The notes beneath the pieces are model-generated. The model made no database searches, was not told where the DNA came from, and saw only the letters and a list, made by a program, of their open reading frames with translations. A DNA stretch of 33,838 nt from Bacteroidota bacterium (GTDB taxonomy: Bacteria > Bacteroidota > Bacteroidia > Bacteroidales > GCA-2711565), in assembly GCA_003353955.1 (NCBI GenBank), contig PIVJ01000026.1, positions 1 to 33,838 of the forward strand, written 5' to 3'. Every line of letters starts with the position of its first letter. Position 1 is the first letter of the stretch. Below, in pieces: positions 25,183-33,036 of the stretch. A program made the translations under genes and the position numbers.

Positions 25183-27876
25183 TTGAAAAAAATAAAATAT
25201 TTTTGCTTAATCGGAGTTCTAATATCAAAATATCAAACATTGAAGTTTTCACAATTTCATAAATATTCAATCTTCATTTGCGGAATAATCATCCTCTTTT
25301 TATTTTATTCATGCTCAGTTAAAAAGAAATCACTTAGTAGCAGGGTTTATCATAATCTTTCTGCACACTATAATGGCTATTGGAATGGCAACGAGAGCTA
25401 CAAAGATGGTTTAAGAGAGCTTAGTCGATTAGTAACAGATGATTACTCATCGATATTGACGGTATATAATTACGGTACGGATCAGGATGCGGTAACATTA
25501 ACTTCCTATATGGATCGTGCCATACAAAAAGCATCTGTTGTAATTCAGAAACATTCAATGATTTTTGATAAAAAGGAATACAATCGATGGATTGATGATT
25601 GTTATATGCTTATCGGAAAGTCTTATTTTTATAAAGGTGAACTTATTAGTGCCCGAAGAACATTTGATTTTGTTATACAGGAGTACAAATCAATCCCGGC
25701 TAAATATGATGCTATGTTATGGTTGGTGCGTACATACAACCGGGCTGGCGAATTTGAGAAATCCGAAATTATATTAAAAGAATTTCAGGATTACATAGAA
25801 TTTGAGAATGTTCCATTGAAATATCAAAAGGATTATCCGGTAGTTTACTCAAATTTTTATTTGATACAGCATAAATATGATGAGGCAATTGAATATTTGC
25901 ACCGCGGGATCGAACAAAATTTCAACAAACAATTGGTAACAAAATTAAAATTCATTCTTGCTCAAATTTATTTTGATAAAAATGATTTTAAGAATGCCTC
26001 TAAACTCTTCACCGAAGTTATTCATCGGAATCCAACGTTTGAAATGGCATTTAGAGCCAGGATAAATATTGCAAGGGGATATGATGCCGAATATGATGAT
26101 GCACAGGAAATTATCAAATCGCTCAATGCTTTATTGAACGACCTCAAAAATATCGATTACCTTGATCAGGTGTATTTTGCTATCGCAGAAATAGCGTTAA
26201 AAGATAATGAAACTGCAGTTGCTATAAATAATTTGAGAAAATCAGTTAGTTCGAGTACTCTTGATGTTTTTCAGAAAGTGGCATCAAGTTTAATGCTTGC
26301 GGATTTATATTTTGAAAAATTGGACTACGAAAACGCTCAATCTTATTATGATACTGCAATGCAGGTAATGCCATCGGACTATCCAAATTATAGGTTGTTT
26401 AAGAATAAATCAGAGTTTTTATTTTCACTAATAGATAATTTAAATACAATACAGTTTCAGGACTCAGTTCAATATATTGCCAAGTTACCAGAATCTGAAA
26501 GAAATAAGATTATCGATGATCTGATTCAGGAGACCAAGAAAAAGGAACTACAAGAAAGAAAGATCAGTCGGGAGCGATCACAAAATTTGGCATTTGCCCA
26601 GCAACAGAATAATTATTCGCGTAACAACCAACAAGGGGGGGCATGGTATTTTTACAATCAATCAACCTTAAGTTTTGGATATTCTGAGTTTTTAAACAAA
26701 TGGGGAAGAAGACCGTTAGAGGATAATTGGCGGTTAAGCCAGAAACAGTTAATTTCCATGGATTTTGCTTCTGAATCGGATGATGCAGAAATTACCATTG
26801 AGTACGAAGGTGATATAAAATTAAATAGTGCTACACCTAAAGATCGGACTTTCTATTTGAAGGATATACCATTTACAGATGAGGCTATCTCAGCTTCTAA
26901 TCAGAAAATAAAGGATGCCTTATACAATTCTGCCATTTTATACAAAGAAGGATTACAGGAATTTGAGAAATCAATCATACAATTCGAAACACTTATTTCC
27001 AGATTTCCACATAATGAATTTCTGGTTCAATCGTATTATCAGCTATTTAGAATATATCAACATATAGACAACAAATCAAAAGCTAATTATTATAAGCAGG
27101 AAATTCTATCACAGTTTCCTTCAAGTGAATATGCAAAGATTATTAATGATCCTCAATACTTTCAAAAACGTTCTCAACAGGAAGATGAAGTTGCTGCCTT
27201 ATATCTCGATACCTATCAAGCCTTTCAAAATGAGCAGTTTTATGTTACAATAAATTTAAGTGATCGAGCCATTAATGCATTCCGGGATTCAGTTTTAATA
27301 CCTAAGTTTGAATATCTGAAAGCACTATCAATCGGGCGGATTGAGGTTGTAGATTCCTTAGTCGTTAGTTTAGAAAGAATCATCGATAAATACCCTGAAA
27401 GTGAAATAAGACCTGTTGCTGAGAATCTACTCAACAGCATAGTGCCGCAAATCGGTTCTGGGATTTCGGAGACAACAAATGACCAGCCTGTTGTGGAGTT
27501 GGAGAGTGTTTTCAATTATAACCCTTCAACCATTCATAATTATATTTTGATTATAAAGTCAGAAAACGTAAATTTGAATGCACTAAAAATCAGGTTTTCA
27601 GATTTTAATGCCAAGTATCCTGATTCAGAAAGCTTGAATATTATTAGTGCGGAGATTGATGGCGCAAACCGAGTAGTTATTATAGCACCATTTAGTAATA
27701 ATGACAAGGCAATGAACTATTTTGATGCGATTAATGAAGATGAGTATGTGTTCTCAATGTTGAAGCCTGAAGAATACGATCAATATATTATATCTATTAA
27801 TAATTATTCTATATTGATTCAAAATAAAAATATTGACCAATACAAAACGTTTTACAATAAATTCTATAAATATTAA
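25183..27876 (+). CDS. porW: type IX secretion lipoprotein PorW/SprE
   Basis: This protein of up to 897 residues has a lipoprotein signal ending IILFLFYSC and the family opening LSSRVYHNLSAHYNGYWNGN, followed by TPR-like helical repeats (YKGELISARRTFDFVIQEYK; YDEAIEYLHRGIEQN; DFKNASKLFTEVI). The centre is low-complexity Gln/Lys-rich (about 480-490), with a WYFYNQSTLSFGYSEFLNKW block and a second repeat set after it. No ATG exists near the start; TTG at 25183 or, better for a signal peptide, TTG at 25240 (25-residue leader MKFSQFHKYSIFICG... with the acylated Cys at 25) is likely used. It is needed for T9SS and gliding in studied members. It is followed by the bactofilin gene after 3 bases. 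Confidence 0.88.
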   Translation: MKKIKYFCLIGVLISKYQTLKFSQFHKYSIFICGIIILFLFYSCSVKKKSLSSRVYHNLSAHYNGYWNGNESYKDGLRELSRLVTDDYSSILTVYNYGTDQDAVTLTSYMDRAIQKASVVIQKHSMIFDKKEYNRWIDDCYMLIGKSYFYKGELISARRTFDFVIQEYKSIPAKYDAMLWLVRTYNRAGEFEKSEIILKEFQDYIEFENVPLKYQKDYPVVYSNFYLIQHKYDEAIEYLHRGIEQNFNKQLVTKLKFILAQIYFDKNDFKNASKLFTEVIHRNPTFEMAFRARINIARGYDAEYDDAQEIIKSLNALLNDLKNIDYLDQVYFAIAEIALKDNETAVAINNLRKSVSSSTLDVFQKVASSLMLADLYFEKLDYENAQSYYDTAMQVMPSDYPNYRLFKNKSEFLFSLIDNLNTIQFQDSVQYIAKLPESERNKIIDDLIQETKKKELQERKISRERSQNLAFAQQQNNYSRNNQQGGAWYFYNQSTLSFGYSEFLNKWGRRPLEDNWRLSQKQLISMDFASESDDAEITIEYEGDIKLNSATPKDRTFYLKDIPFTDEAISASNQKIKDALYNSAILYKEGLQEFEKSIIQFETLISRFPHNEFLVQSYYQLFRIYQHIDNKSKANYYKQEILSQFPSSEYAKIINDPQYFQKRSQQEDEVAALYLDTYQAFQNEQFYVTINLSDRAINAFRDSVLIPKFEYLKALSIGRIEVVDSLVVSLERIIDKYPESEIRPVAENLLNSIVPQIGSGISETTNDQPVVELESVFNYNPSTIHNYILIIKSENVNLNALKIRFSDFNAKYPDSESLNIISAEIDGANRVVIIAPFSNNDKAMNYFDAINEDEYVFSMLKPEEYDQYIISINNYSILIQNKNIDQYKTFYNKFYKY

Positions 27877-27879
27877 TTA

Positions 27880-28293
27880 ATGATAGGTATGGCAAAGAGT
27901 GGGTTAATTGATTCTCCCTCAAGAAATTCTATAGGAAACGGAACGATAATCAAAGGTGATATTGAATCAAATGGTGATTTTCGCATTGACGGGGAACTAA
28001 CAGGAACGATAAGGACTAAAGGCAAAGTAGTCATTGGGTCAACAGCTAAAGTCGAAGGAGACGTTTTCTGTCAAAATGCAGATATTGAAGGCCTCGTAAA
28101 TGCGAACATGAACGTATCTGAATTGTTGACATTAAAAAAAACAGCTAAACTTAACGGTAATATTTCCACCAACAAGCTGGCCATTGAGCCCGGGGCAAAA
28201 TTTTTAGGCTCTTGTAAAATGGGAAGTGTAGCATCCGGTGGTAATAAATATCCTGTGAATGCGCCAAAAAAAGAAGGATCAATACCCGCATAA
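27880..28293 (+). CDS. bactofilin
   Basis: This 137-residue protein carries a bactofilin (DUF583) beta-helix. NGTIIKGDIESNGDFRIDGE begins the core, and successive six-residue turns follow (GTIRTKGKVVIGSTAKVEGD, then QNADIEGLVNANMNVSELL). The N- and C-termini are short and disordered, as usual. Bactofilins polymerise without nucleotide on the cytoplasmic membrane face and scaffold cell-wall or shape factors. A second in-frame ATG at 27889 (MAKSGLID) is an equally plausible start. The last 35 bases overlap the atpZ start, so translation is coupled. Confidence 0.9.
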   Translation: MIGMAKSGLIDSPSRNSIGNGTIIKGDIESNGDFRIDGELTGTIRTKGKVVIGSTAKVEGDVFCQNADIEGLVNANMNVSELLTLKKTAKLNGNISTNKLAIEPGAKFLGSCKMGSVASGGNKYPVNAPKKEGSIPA

Positions 28294-28510
28294 TGGTCTG
28301 AGTTCATACGCTAAATACTCAGGTATCGCCATCCAAATGATGGCGATTATTCTAATTGGTGTATTTGGCGGTATTAAGATTGATGAATGGATTAAATGGG
28401 AAACACCGGTTTTTACAATACTGTTTACATTTCTTTCTGTAATTCTGGCAATATACTTAGTTATTAAAGATTTAATTCAAAAGGATAAGTCAACAAAACC
28501 TAAAGAATAA
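28259..28510 (+). CDS. atpZ: AtpZ/AtpI family protein
   Basis: This 83-residue protein has two transmembrane helices, GIAIQMMAIILIGVFGGIKI (about 22-41) and VFTILFTFLSVILAIYLVIK, joined by the DEWIKWETP loop, the AtpZ pattern (Gly-rich first span, GxxxDxW loop). AtpZ/AtpI proteins assist F1Fo ATP synthase assembly or Mg/Ca transport and are normally encoded directly before atp genes. The start lies inside the bactofilin gene (35-base overlap). In this window only one further AtpI-position gene follows; atpB and later genes are absent. Confidence 0.82.
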   Translation: MRQKKKDQYPHNGLSSYAKYSGIAIQMMAIILIGVFGGIKIDEWIKWETPVFTILFTFLSVILAIYLVIKDLIQKDKSTKPKE

Positions 28511-28552
28511 CCCGAAAGTTCCTTCGGATCAATAAAGATTAAATAAAAATAG

Positions 28553-28939
28553 ATGAAATCACCTTTTACTATTTTCATAAAAAAACTCTTAATATATACT
28601 TTAATCATTGGATTTTTATCTTTAGTACTTGCGTTCTTTTTGCCGGATAAAATTGTAAGTCCGGCAATGCCATTTTTATTGCTATTCTTTCTTATTGTTA
28701 ATGCAGTTACAATGAATATTGTGTTGAAAACATTAGCAAAAAAGACCAGTAGGTTTGTAAACTTCTTTATGATCTCAATTTTTGCAAAATTGATGCTGTA
28801 TATTTTAATTATCGTTGTTTACGCTATTGCAGATGTTGGAGATATCGTAAGTTTTATTATCACCTTTTTTATCTATTATTTAGCTTTCACAGTTTTTGAA
28901 CTATTTGCCATTTTAAAGGCACAAAAAGAAAATGTATAG
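28553..28939 (+). CDS. small four-helix membrane protein in the AtpI position
   Basis: This 128-residue hydrophobic protein has four predicted spans (about 12-30, 38-55, 68-90, 98-120) and short polar ends. The length, topology and place directly after atpZ match the membrane protein that in many Bacteroidota sits between atpZ and atpB and is loosely called ATP synthase subunit I. No catalytic motif is visible. The last 8 bases overlap the beginning of a broken outer-membrane protein gene instead of leading to atpB, so a rearrangement breakpoint probably lies right at its end. The function is an inference from position. Confidence 0.6.
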   Translation: MKSPFTIFIKKLLIYTLIIGFLSLVLAFFLPDKIVSPAMPFLLLFFLIVNAVTMNIVLKTLAKKTSRFVNFFMISIFAKLMLYILIIVVYAIADVGDIVSFIITFFIYYLAFTVFELFAILKAQKENV

Positions 28940-29362
28940 ATTGAATTTGATGAAGCTGTTTTTTCGTTTAATTCCTGACTATTATCGTTCTTTTTATTCG
29001 GTGCCTGAGGACGAGCACATCATTAACGGAGCGTTTTTTACTTACGGAATATCGATTGGATATTCATATACTTTTGTTTTCTTTAAGAATTTTTTTCTTA
29101 ATCTTTCTATGATCCCCGGCGCATTTATTCAGCAGTATGATTATGAGTATGAAAATGGAGAAAAAAAGCAGAAAAGATCGCAATTATGTGGCTGTGTAGA
29201 TTGGCATTTGGATTTAACTCCGATATATTTTATGTTGGAATGGGAGGAGTTTACGGTTTGAGAGCAACACAACTAAATATCGGTCAACCCAATTTCAATT
29301 ATGATATGAACCAGATTAGATTGTGGATAGGAACTCGATTTGTTCTGGGTAAAAAATATTAA
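28932..29362 (+). pseudogene. truncated, frameshifted DUF4421-like outer-membrane protein
   Basis: The first frame reads NGAFFTYGISIGYSYTFVFF and MIPGAFIQQYDYEYENGEKK; similarity then moves to another frame near 29185-29192, continuing as a LAFGFNSDIFYVGMGGVYG stretch and NYDMNQIRLWIGTRFVLGKK to a TAA at 29360-29362. The alternating strands and the closing 'R-(W/F)-G-RF' strand fit the C-terminal half of the DUF4421 beta-barrel family. The signal peptide and N-terminal ~200 residues are missing. It therefore combines a 5' truncation at the end of the AtpI-position gene with one single-base frameshift. DUF4421 is my best guess; the barrel nature is surer. Confidence 0.6.
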
Positions 29363-29390
29363 TTATTCATCATTCCTGTATTCCGTTAAA

Positions 29391-29423
29391 TTTTGTTGCT
29401 TTTACAAAAAAAAACTACTTTTA
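29391..29423 (+). promoter_or_regulatory. putative promoter of the PTPS/folE pair
   Basis: TTTTG at 29391-29395 and TACTTTTA at 29416-29423, spaced by 20 bases, match the Bacteroidota -33/-7 pattern (TTTG, TAnnTTTG) with one mismatch. The ATG follows 13 bases later. Confidence 0.5.
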
Positions 29424-29436
29424 TCTTTAAATAAAG

Positions 29437-29865
29437 ATGTTTTATATGATTTTTGTTAGCAGAAGAGAAAGATTTAACGCAGCTCATAGACTATTTAAAC
29501 CAGATTATTCTGACGAAAAAAATCTTGAGGTGTTTGGCAAATGTTCAAATCCAAACTGGCACGGACATAATTATATTCTTTATGTCACTGTCAGAGGTGA
29601 AGTAAATACTGATACGGGTTTCTTAATTGATCTGAAAGATTTGAGTGAGATAATCAATAAATATGTGATTGATAAACTTGATCATAAAAACATTAATCTT
29701 GATGTGGATTTTATGAAAGGGAAATTGGCATCCTCTGAGAATCTGGCAATCTCGATATGGAGCGAACTTGATAAGGCATTAAAGGATTCAAATGCGGATT
29801 TATATATGGTAAAACTTTATGAAACAGAAAATAATATTGTTGAATATTACGGACCGGAAATATAA
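29437..29865 (+). CDS. 6-pyruvoyl-tetrahydropterin synthase / QueD family protein
   Basis: This 142-residue protein has the T-fold family's zinc ligands His17 (FNAAHR), His42 and His44 (WHGHNY), catalytic Cys36, the LDHKNIN motif (Asp82-His83) and the pterin-binding Glu129 (KLYETENN). Cys36 is separated from the HGH by five residues (CSNPNWHGH), which is the spacing of true PTPS enzymes; classical QueD has three. This suggests a product on the biopterin side or a bifunctional enzyme acting on 7,8-dihydroneopterin triphosphate made by the adjacent FolE. Either ATG (29437 or 29446) could be used. It is complete. Confidence 0.9.
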   Translation: MFYMIFVSRRERFNAAHRLFKPDYSDEKNLEVFGKCSNPNWHGHNYILYVTVRGEVNTDTGFLIDLKDLSEIINKYVIDKLDHKNINLDVDFMKGKLASSENLAISIWSELDKALKDSNADLYMVKLYETENNIVEYYGPEI

Positions 29866-29900
29866 CTTTGCAAATTATAAAATCATTAAATTATTAGAAT

Positions 29901-30500
29901 ATGCTTGGATACGAAAAGATAGAATCTTATAATCAAGATGCTGTTGAAGAATTAAGTAAACATTATAAAAAAGTATTGTCACTGATCGGGGAAGACCCAG
30001 AGAGGGATGGGCTTAAGGATACCCCCAGAAGAGTAGCAAGATCCATGCAATTTTTAACGCAGGGATACAATCATGATCCTGTTAATATATTAAAATCCGC
30101 AATGTTTAAGGAGAATTACCGAGAGATGGTAATCGTGAAAGACATAGAAATGTATTCACTTTGTGAGCATCATATGATTCCATTTATTGGCAAAGCACAT
30201 GTGGCTTATATTCCAAACGGCTATATTACCGGATTAAGTAAAATTGTGAGGGTTGTGGAAGCATATGCCAGAAGATTGCAGGTGCAGGAGCGATTAACAA
30301 CTCAAATTAAAGATGCCATTGATAAAACATTGAACCCATTAGGTGTGGCAGTCGTTATTGAGGCGCAACATTTGTGTATGGCAATGCGTGGGGTGCAGAA
30401 ACAAAACTCTGTCACCACAACCTCTGACTTTACCGGCGTGTTTAAAAAGGAAGAAACACGTACTGAGTTCATTCATTTAATCGGCTCGCGACTGCATTAA
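29901..30500 (+). CDS. folE: GTP cyclohydrolase I
   Basis: This 199-residue protein has all type I signatures: the [10 protein letters not shown] motif (40-49), zinc ligands Cys88 and His91 within [20 protein letters not shown], the GLSKIVR motif (111-117) and the third ligand Cys159 in [11 protein letters not shown]. It converts GTP to 7,8-dihydroneopterin triphosphate, feeding folate, queuosine or biopterin synthesis. It lies 35 bases after the PTPS-family gene, so the two enzymes probably work in sequence. The length is standard for the homodecameric enzyme and nothing is missing. Confidence 0.97.
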   Translation: MLGYEKIESYNQDAVEELSKHYKKVLSLIGEDPERDGLKDTPRRVARSMQFLTQGYNHDPVNILKSAMFKENYREMVIVKDIEMYSLCEHHMIPFIGKAHVAYIPNGYITGLSKIVRVVEAYARRLQVQERLTTQIKDAIDKTLNPLGVAVVIEAQHLCMAMRGVQKQNSVTTTSDFTGVFKKEETRTEFIHLIGSRLH

Positions 30501-30526
30501 GAAGTATTTGAGAGGGATGTAATAAT

Positions 30527-30680
30527 TAAATCAGTGAGACCGTTGATTTTGTGAAACAAAATTAATTAGGCGAAGTGATCCTGGAAGTCGAAGAGCCTTG
30601 TGGATTATATTCCCCGCCCCTTGGGGCGAAATAAAATAGAATCCATCATGACACCCCGTCCACTTGCAGCGGAGAGTTTC
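30527..30680 (-). repeat. structured dispersed repeat, copy 2 (inverted)
   Basis: The reverse complement of this 154-base stretch aligns end to end with 19577-19728 apart from one- and two-base gaps. The longest exact blocks are the GCCTAATTAATTTTGTTTC region and the GGCGGGGAATATAA region. The CGCCCC-AA-GGGGCG hairpin is better preserved here than in copy 1. It starts 26 bases after the folE stop and ends 15 bases before the ATG of the broken Bax-inhibitor-1 gene. Present as a non-coding element; it may also serve as a transcription end for folE. Confidence 0.8.
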
Positions 30681-30694
30681 ATTCGGAATATTTT

Positions 30695-31115
30695 ATGAAT
30701 CTATAAACTTATAATCTTAGTACAGTAAATCAGACATATCGAGAGAAATCAATTGCTACATCCTTTATCGCAAATGTTTTTTTATGGATGTTTCTGGCAT
30801 TGGCTATCACAGCAGTTACATCCTACTTCTTTGCATCGAATACAGATTTGATTGCTAGATTGATTAACCCCACAACCGGAGGGTTAAATACATTTGGCTG
30901 AATTGTCACTTTGTCATCTTTTGGATTTGTTATGATCATTTCTTTTGTATTAACGGCTTATGATATTCAAAAAAAACTAACGCGTATTGGAAATGGGGAA
31001 ATGTACGGGCTGCAACCGAGTAGTAAACGGGTAATATTTAGGGACTTTAAATTTATATCTCGACTGTATCAATTTATTCCTATTTTTGCTTCGTTTTTTA
31101 GGGTATCGAAAATAG
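30695..31115 (+). pseudogene. Bax inhibitor-1 (YccA/YbhL-like) family pseudogene
   Basis: From ATG 30695 the frame reads MNL, a TAA, then TYNLSTVNQTYREKS and FIANVFLWMFLALAITAVTS, the opening of Bacteroidota Bax-inhibitor-1 proteins. A TGA at 30899-30901 replaces the conserved Trp of the 'GWIVTLSSFGFV' block. After VMIISF the sequence jumps directly to LTAYDIQKKLTRIGNGEMYG, so about 100 residues (the middle membrane helices) are deleted in frame. Near 31033 the frame shifts and the end reads YLGTLNLYLDCINLFLFLLR to a stop at 31113-31115. The gene has two nonsense codons, one large deletion and one frameshift: plainly dead. The family protein is ~240 residues. Confidence 0.88.
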
Positions 31116-31174
31116 ACTGACTCAATCGTTCCTTAAATTCAATTTAATCTATTTTATTTACTTTAATTAAAGAT

Positions 31175-32050
31175 ATGAAAGCATATGTATTCCCTGGGCA
31201 GGGTGCTCAGTTTGTTGGGATGGGTAAAAGTTTATATAAAAGTTCAGCAGTCGCTAAAGCACTATTTGATAAGGCTAACGAGATTCTGAAGTTTAATATT
31301 ACCGATATCATGTTTGAGGGAACAGATGAAGAACTTCGTAAAACTAAGGTTACTCAACCAGCGATTTTTTTACATTCAGTTATTTTAGCCAAGACATTGG
31401 GTGAGAGTTTTGCTCCGGATATGGTTGCCGGGCACTCATTGGGTGAGTTCTCAGCCTTGGTCGCCAATCAATCGTTGTCATTTGAGGATGGCTTAAAATT
31501 GGTTTCTGCAAGAGCTCAGGCAATGCAAAAGGCCTGCGAAGCAGAACCATCAACCATGGCAGCCATAATTGGGCTTGATGATAAGGTGGTTGAAGATGTG
31601 TTATCAAATATCTCTGAAATAGTTGTTCCAGCGAATTTTAACTGTCCGGGACAATTAGTGATCTCAGGATCACATGAGGGAATTAAAATTGCGTGTGAAC
31701 AACTTACCGCTGCAGGTGCAAAAAGAGCTATTCCACTAAAAGTTGGTGGTGCATTTCATTCACCACTTATGGAGCCTGCAAGGGTTGAATTAGCCAATGC
31801 CATTAATAACACCAAATTTGGAGATGGAATTTGCCCGATATATCAAAATGTTACAGGACAATCAGTTAATGATGCGGAGATAATTAAAACAAATTTGATA
31901 TCTCAATTAACCTCACCGGTTAGATGGAGCCAAATAATGAAAAATATTGTAACTGACGGCGCTAAAACTATTATTGAAGTGGGTCCGGGTAAAGTGTTGC
32001 AGGGTCTTTTTAAGAAGCTTGACAGAAATATCGAAGCCATGAGCGCTTAA
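31175..32050 (+). CDS. fabD: malonyl-CoA:ACP transacylase
   Basis: This 291-residue protein has the acyltransferase fold motifs: FPGQGAQ (6-12) forming the oxyanion hole, the nucleophile elbow GHSLGE with Ser88, Arg113 (SARAQ) that binds the malonyl carboxylate, and catalytic His195 in GGAFHSPLM. It loads malonyl groups onto acyl carrier protein for fatty-acid elongation. It is separated by about 60 bases from the broken Bax-inhibitor gene; no other fab genes are near. It is complete and of usual length. Confidence 0.96.
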   Translation: MKAYVFPGQGAQFVGMGKSLYKSSAVAKALFDKANEILKFNITDIMFEGTDEELRKTKVTQPAIFLHSVILAKTLGESFAPDMVAGHSLGEFSALVANQSLSFEDGLKLVSARAQAMQKACEAEPSTMAAIIGLDDKVVEDVLSNISEIVVPANFNCPGQLVISGSHEGIKIACEQLTAAGAKRAIPLKVGGAFHSPLMEPARVELANAINNTKFGDGICPIYQNVTGQSVNDAEIIKTNLISQLTSPVRWSQIMKNIVTDGAKTIIEVGPGKVLQGLFKKLDRNIEAMSA

Positions 32051-32264
32051 AGATGATAACTATATAGCGTCTAGATTTTTAGGTGCTTTTTTTCTTGAAT
32101 TAACTAATCCATTAAAACATATATTCTCCCGAAAGTATTTTTAGTAATAATTGTCTAAGATTGGATCAATAAGAATTAATTATAATTTCAAATAATGAAC
32201 CTAATCACTACTCACAAAGTGTTGATCCGGTTATATTATAATTCAGATTTTAAAATACTTTTGC

Positions 32265-32272
32265 TACATTTG
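32265..32272 (+). promoter_or_regulatory. putative -7 box ahead of the ABC ATPase gene
   Basis: TACATTTG matches the Bacteroidota -7 consensus TAnnTTTG 20 bases before the ATG; an overlapping upstream TACTTTTG (32256-32263) is an alternative. No clear TTTG lies at the right distance for a -33 element. Confidence 0.35.
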
Positions 32273-32292
32273 TAAGAATTAATAAGATTACA

Positions 32293-33027
32293 ATGAATAA
32301 AGAAATAATCAAATTATCAGAAATAACCCGATATTTTCATGTTGGCACAGAAACAGTAGAAGCGTTACGATCAATTGATCTATCCATAAAAAAGAATGAG
32401 TTTGTTGCGTTAATGGGACCATCAGGTTCAGGAAAATCCACATTAATGAATCTTATAGGATGTTTGGATACGCCTACTTCCGGGCAATATATTCTCAATG
32501 GTGAGGATGTTAGTCAGATGAACGATAATGAACTTGCCGAAGTTAGAAACAAGGAAATCGGATTTATCTTTCAAACATTCAATCTCTTACCACGTTCTAC
32601 AGCTTTAGAGAATGTAATGTTGCCCTTAATATATGCTGGATATAGCAAAACTCATAGACTGGAAAAAGCAGAAAAAGTATTAAGTGATGTAAATCTTTCT
32701 GATCGGGTAACGCATAAGCCAAATGAGTTATCAGGTGGTCAGCGCCAGCGTGTTGCTGTGGCACGAGCATTAGTTAATGAACCTTCTATTATATTGGCTG
32801 ATGAACCAACCGGAAACCTGGACTCCAAAACATCTATTGAAATTATGGGATTACTTGAAGAGATTCACAAAGCTGGAAATACAATCATTGTTGTTACCCA
32901 CGAAGAAAGCATTGCTGCACATGCCCATCGTATCATTCGATTAATTGACGGTAAAATTTCTTCTGATGAAATAAATACAGAAATTAAAACCAGGGTAGAT
33001 TATACGTTTGCCGAAGAAGTTGAATAA
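32293..33027 (+). CDS. ABC transporter ATP-binding protein, LolD/MacB type
   Basis: This 244-residue ATPase has Walker [10 protein letters not shown] (42-50), Q-loop FQTFNLLP (93-100), signature [15 protein letters not shown] (146-160), Walker B IILADEP (166-172) and the NLDSKT D-loop. The '[21 protein letters not shown]' stretch (from 96) is typical of the LolD/MacB/FtsE branch that drives FtsX-type mechanotransmission permeases. No permease gene is adjacent, so the partner is encoded elsewhere; the only downstream neighbour, 9 bases away, is the adenosyltransferase. The substrate cannot be inferred. Confidence 0.9.
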   Translation: MNKEIIKLSEITRYFHVGTETVEALRSIDLSIKKNEFVALMGPSGSGKSTLMNLIGCLDTPTSGQYILNGEDVSQMNDNELAEVRNKEIGFIFQTFNLLPRSTALENVMLPLIYAGYSKTHRLEKAEKVLSDVNLSDRVTHKPNELSGGQRQRVAVARALVNEPSIILADEPTGNLDSKTSIEIMGLLEEIHKAGNTIIVVTHEESIAAHAHRIIRLIDGKISSDEINTEIKTRVDYTFAEEVE

Positions 33028-33036
33028 TTCTCAATA

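Noticed and set aside
28511-28530. CCGAA/TTCGG mini-hairpin between atpZ and the next gene as a terminator
   Set aside because: The stem is only five pairs, with no T-run, inside a likely operon.
30527-30680. Repeat copies as parts of a coding insertion sequence
   Set aside because: At ~150 bases with hairpins and no conserved frame, they cannot encode a transposase; a non-autonomous element is more consistent.
9058-31115. Frameshifts and stops as sequencing errors
   Set aside because: Broken genes also show large truncations or deletions, and several carry more than one lesion, while about 20 kb of core coding sequence has none; errors alone would not be so selective. Read data would settle single cases.
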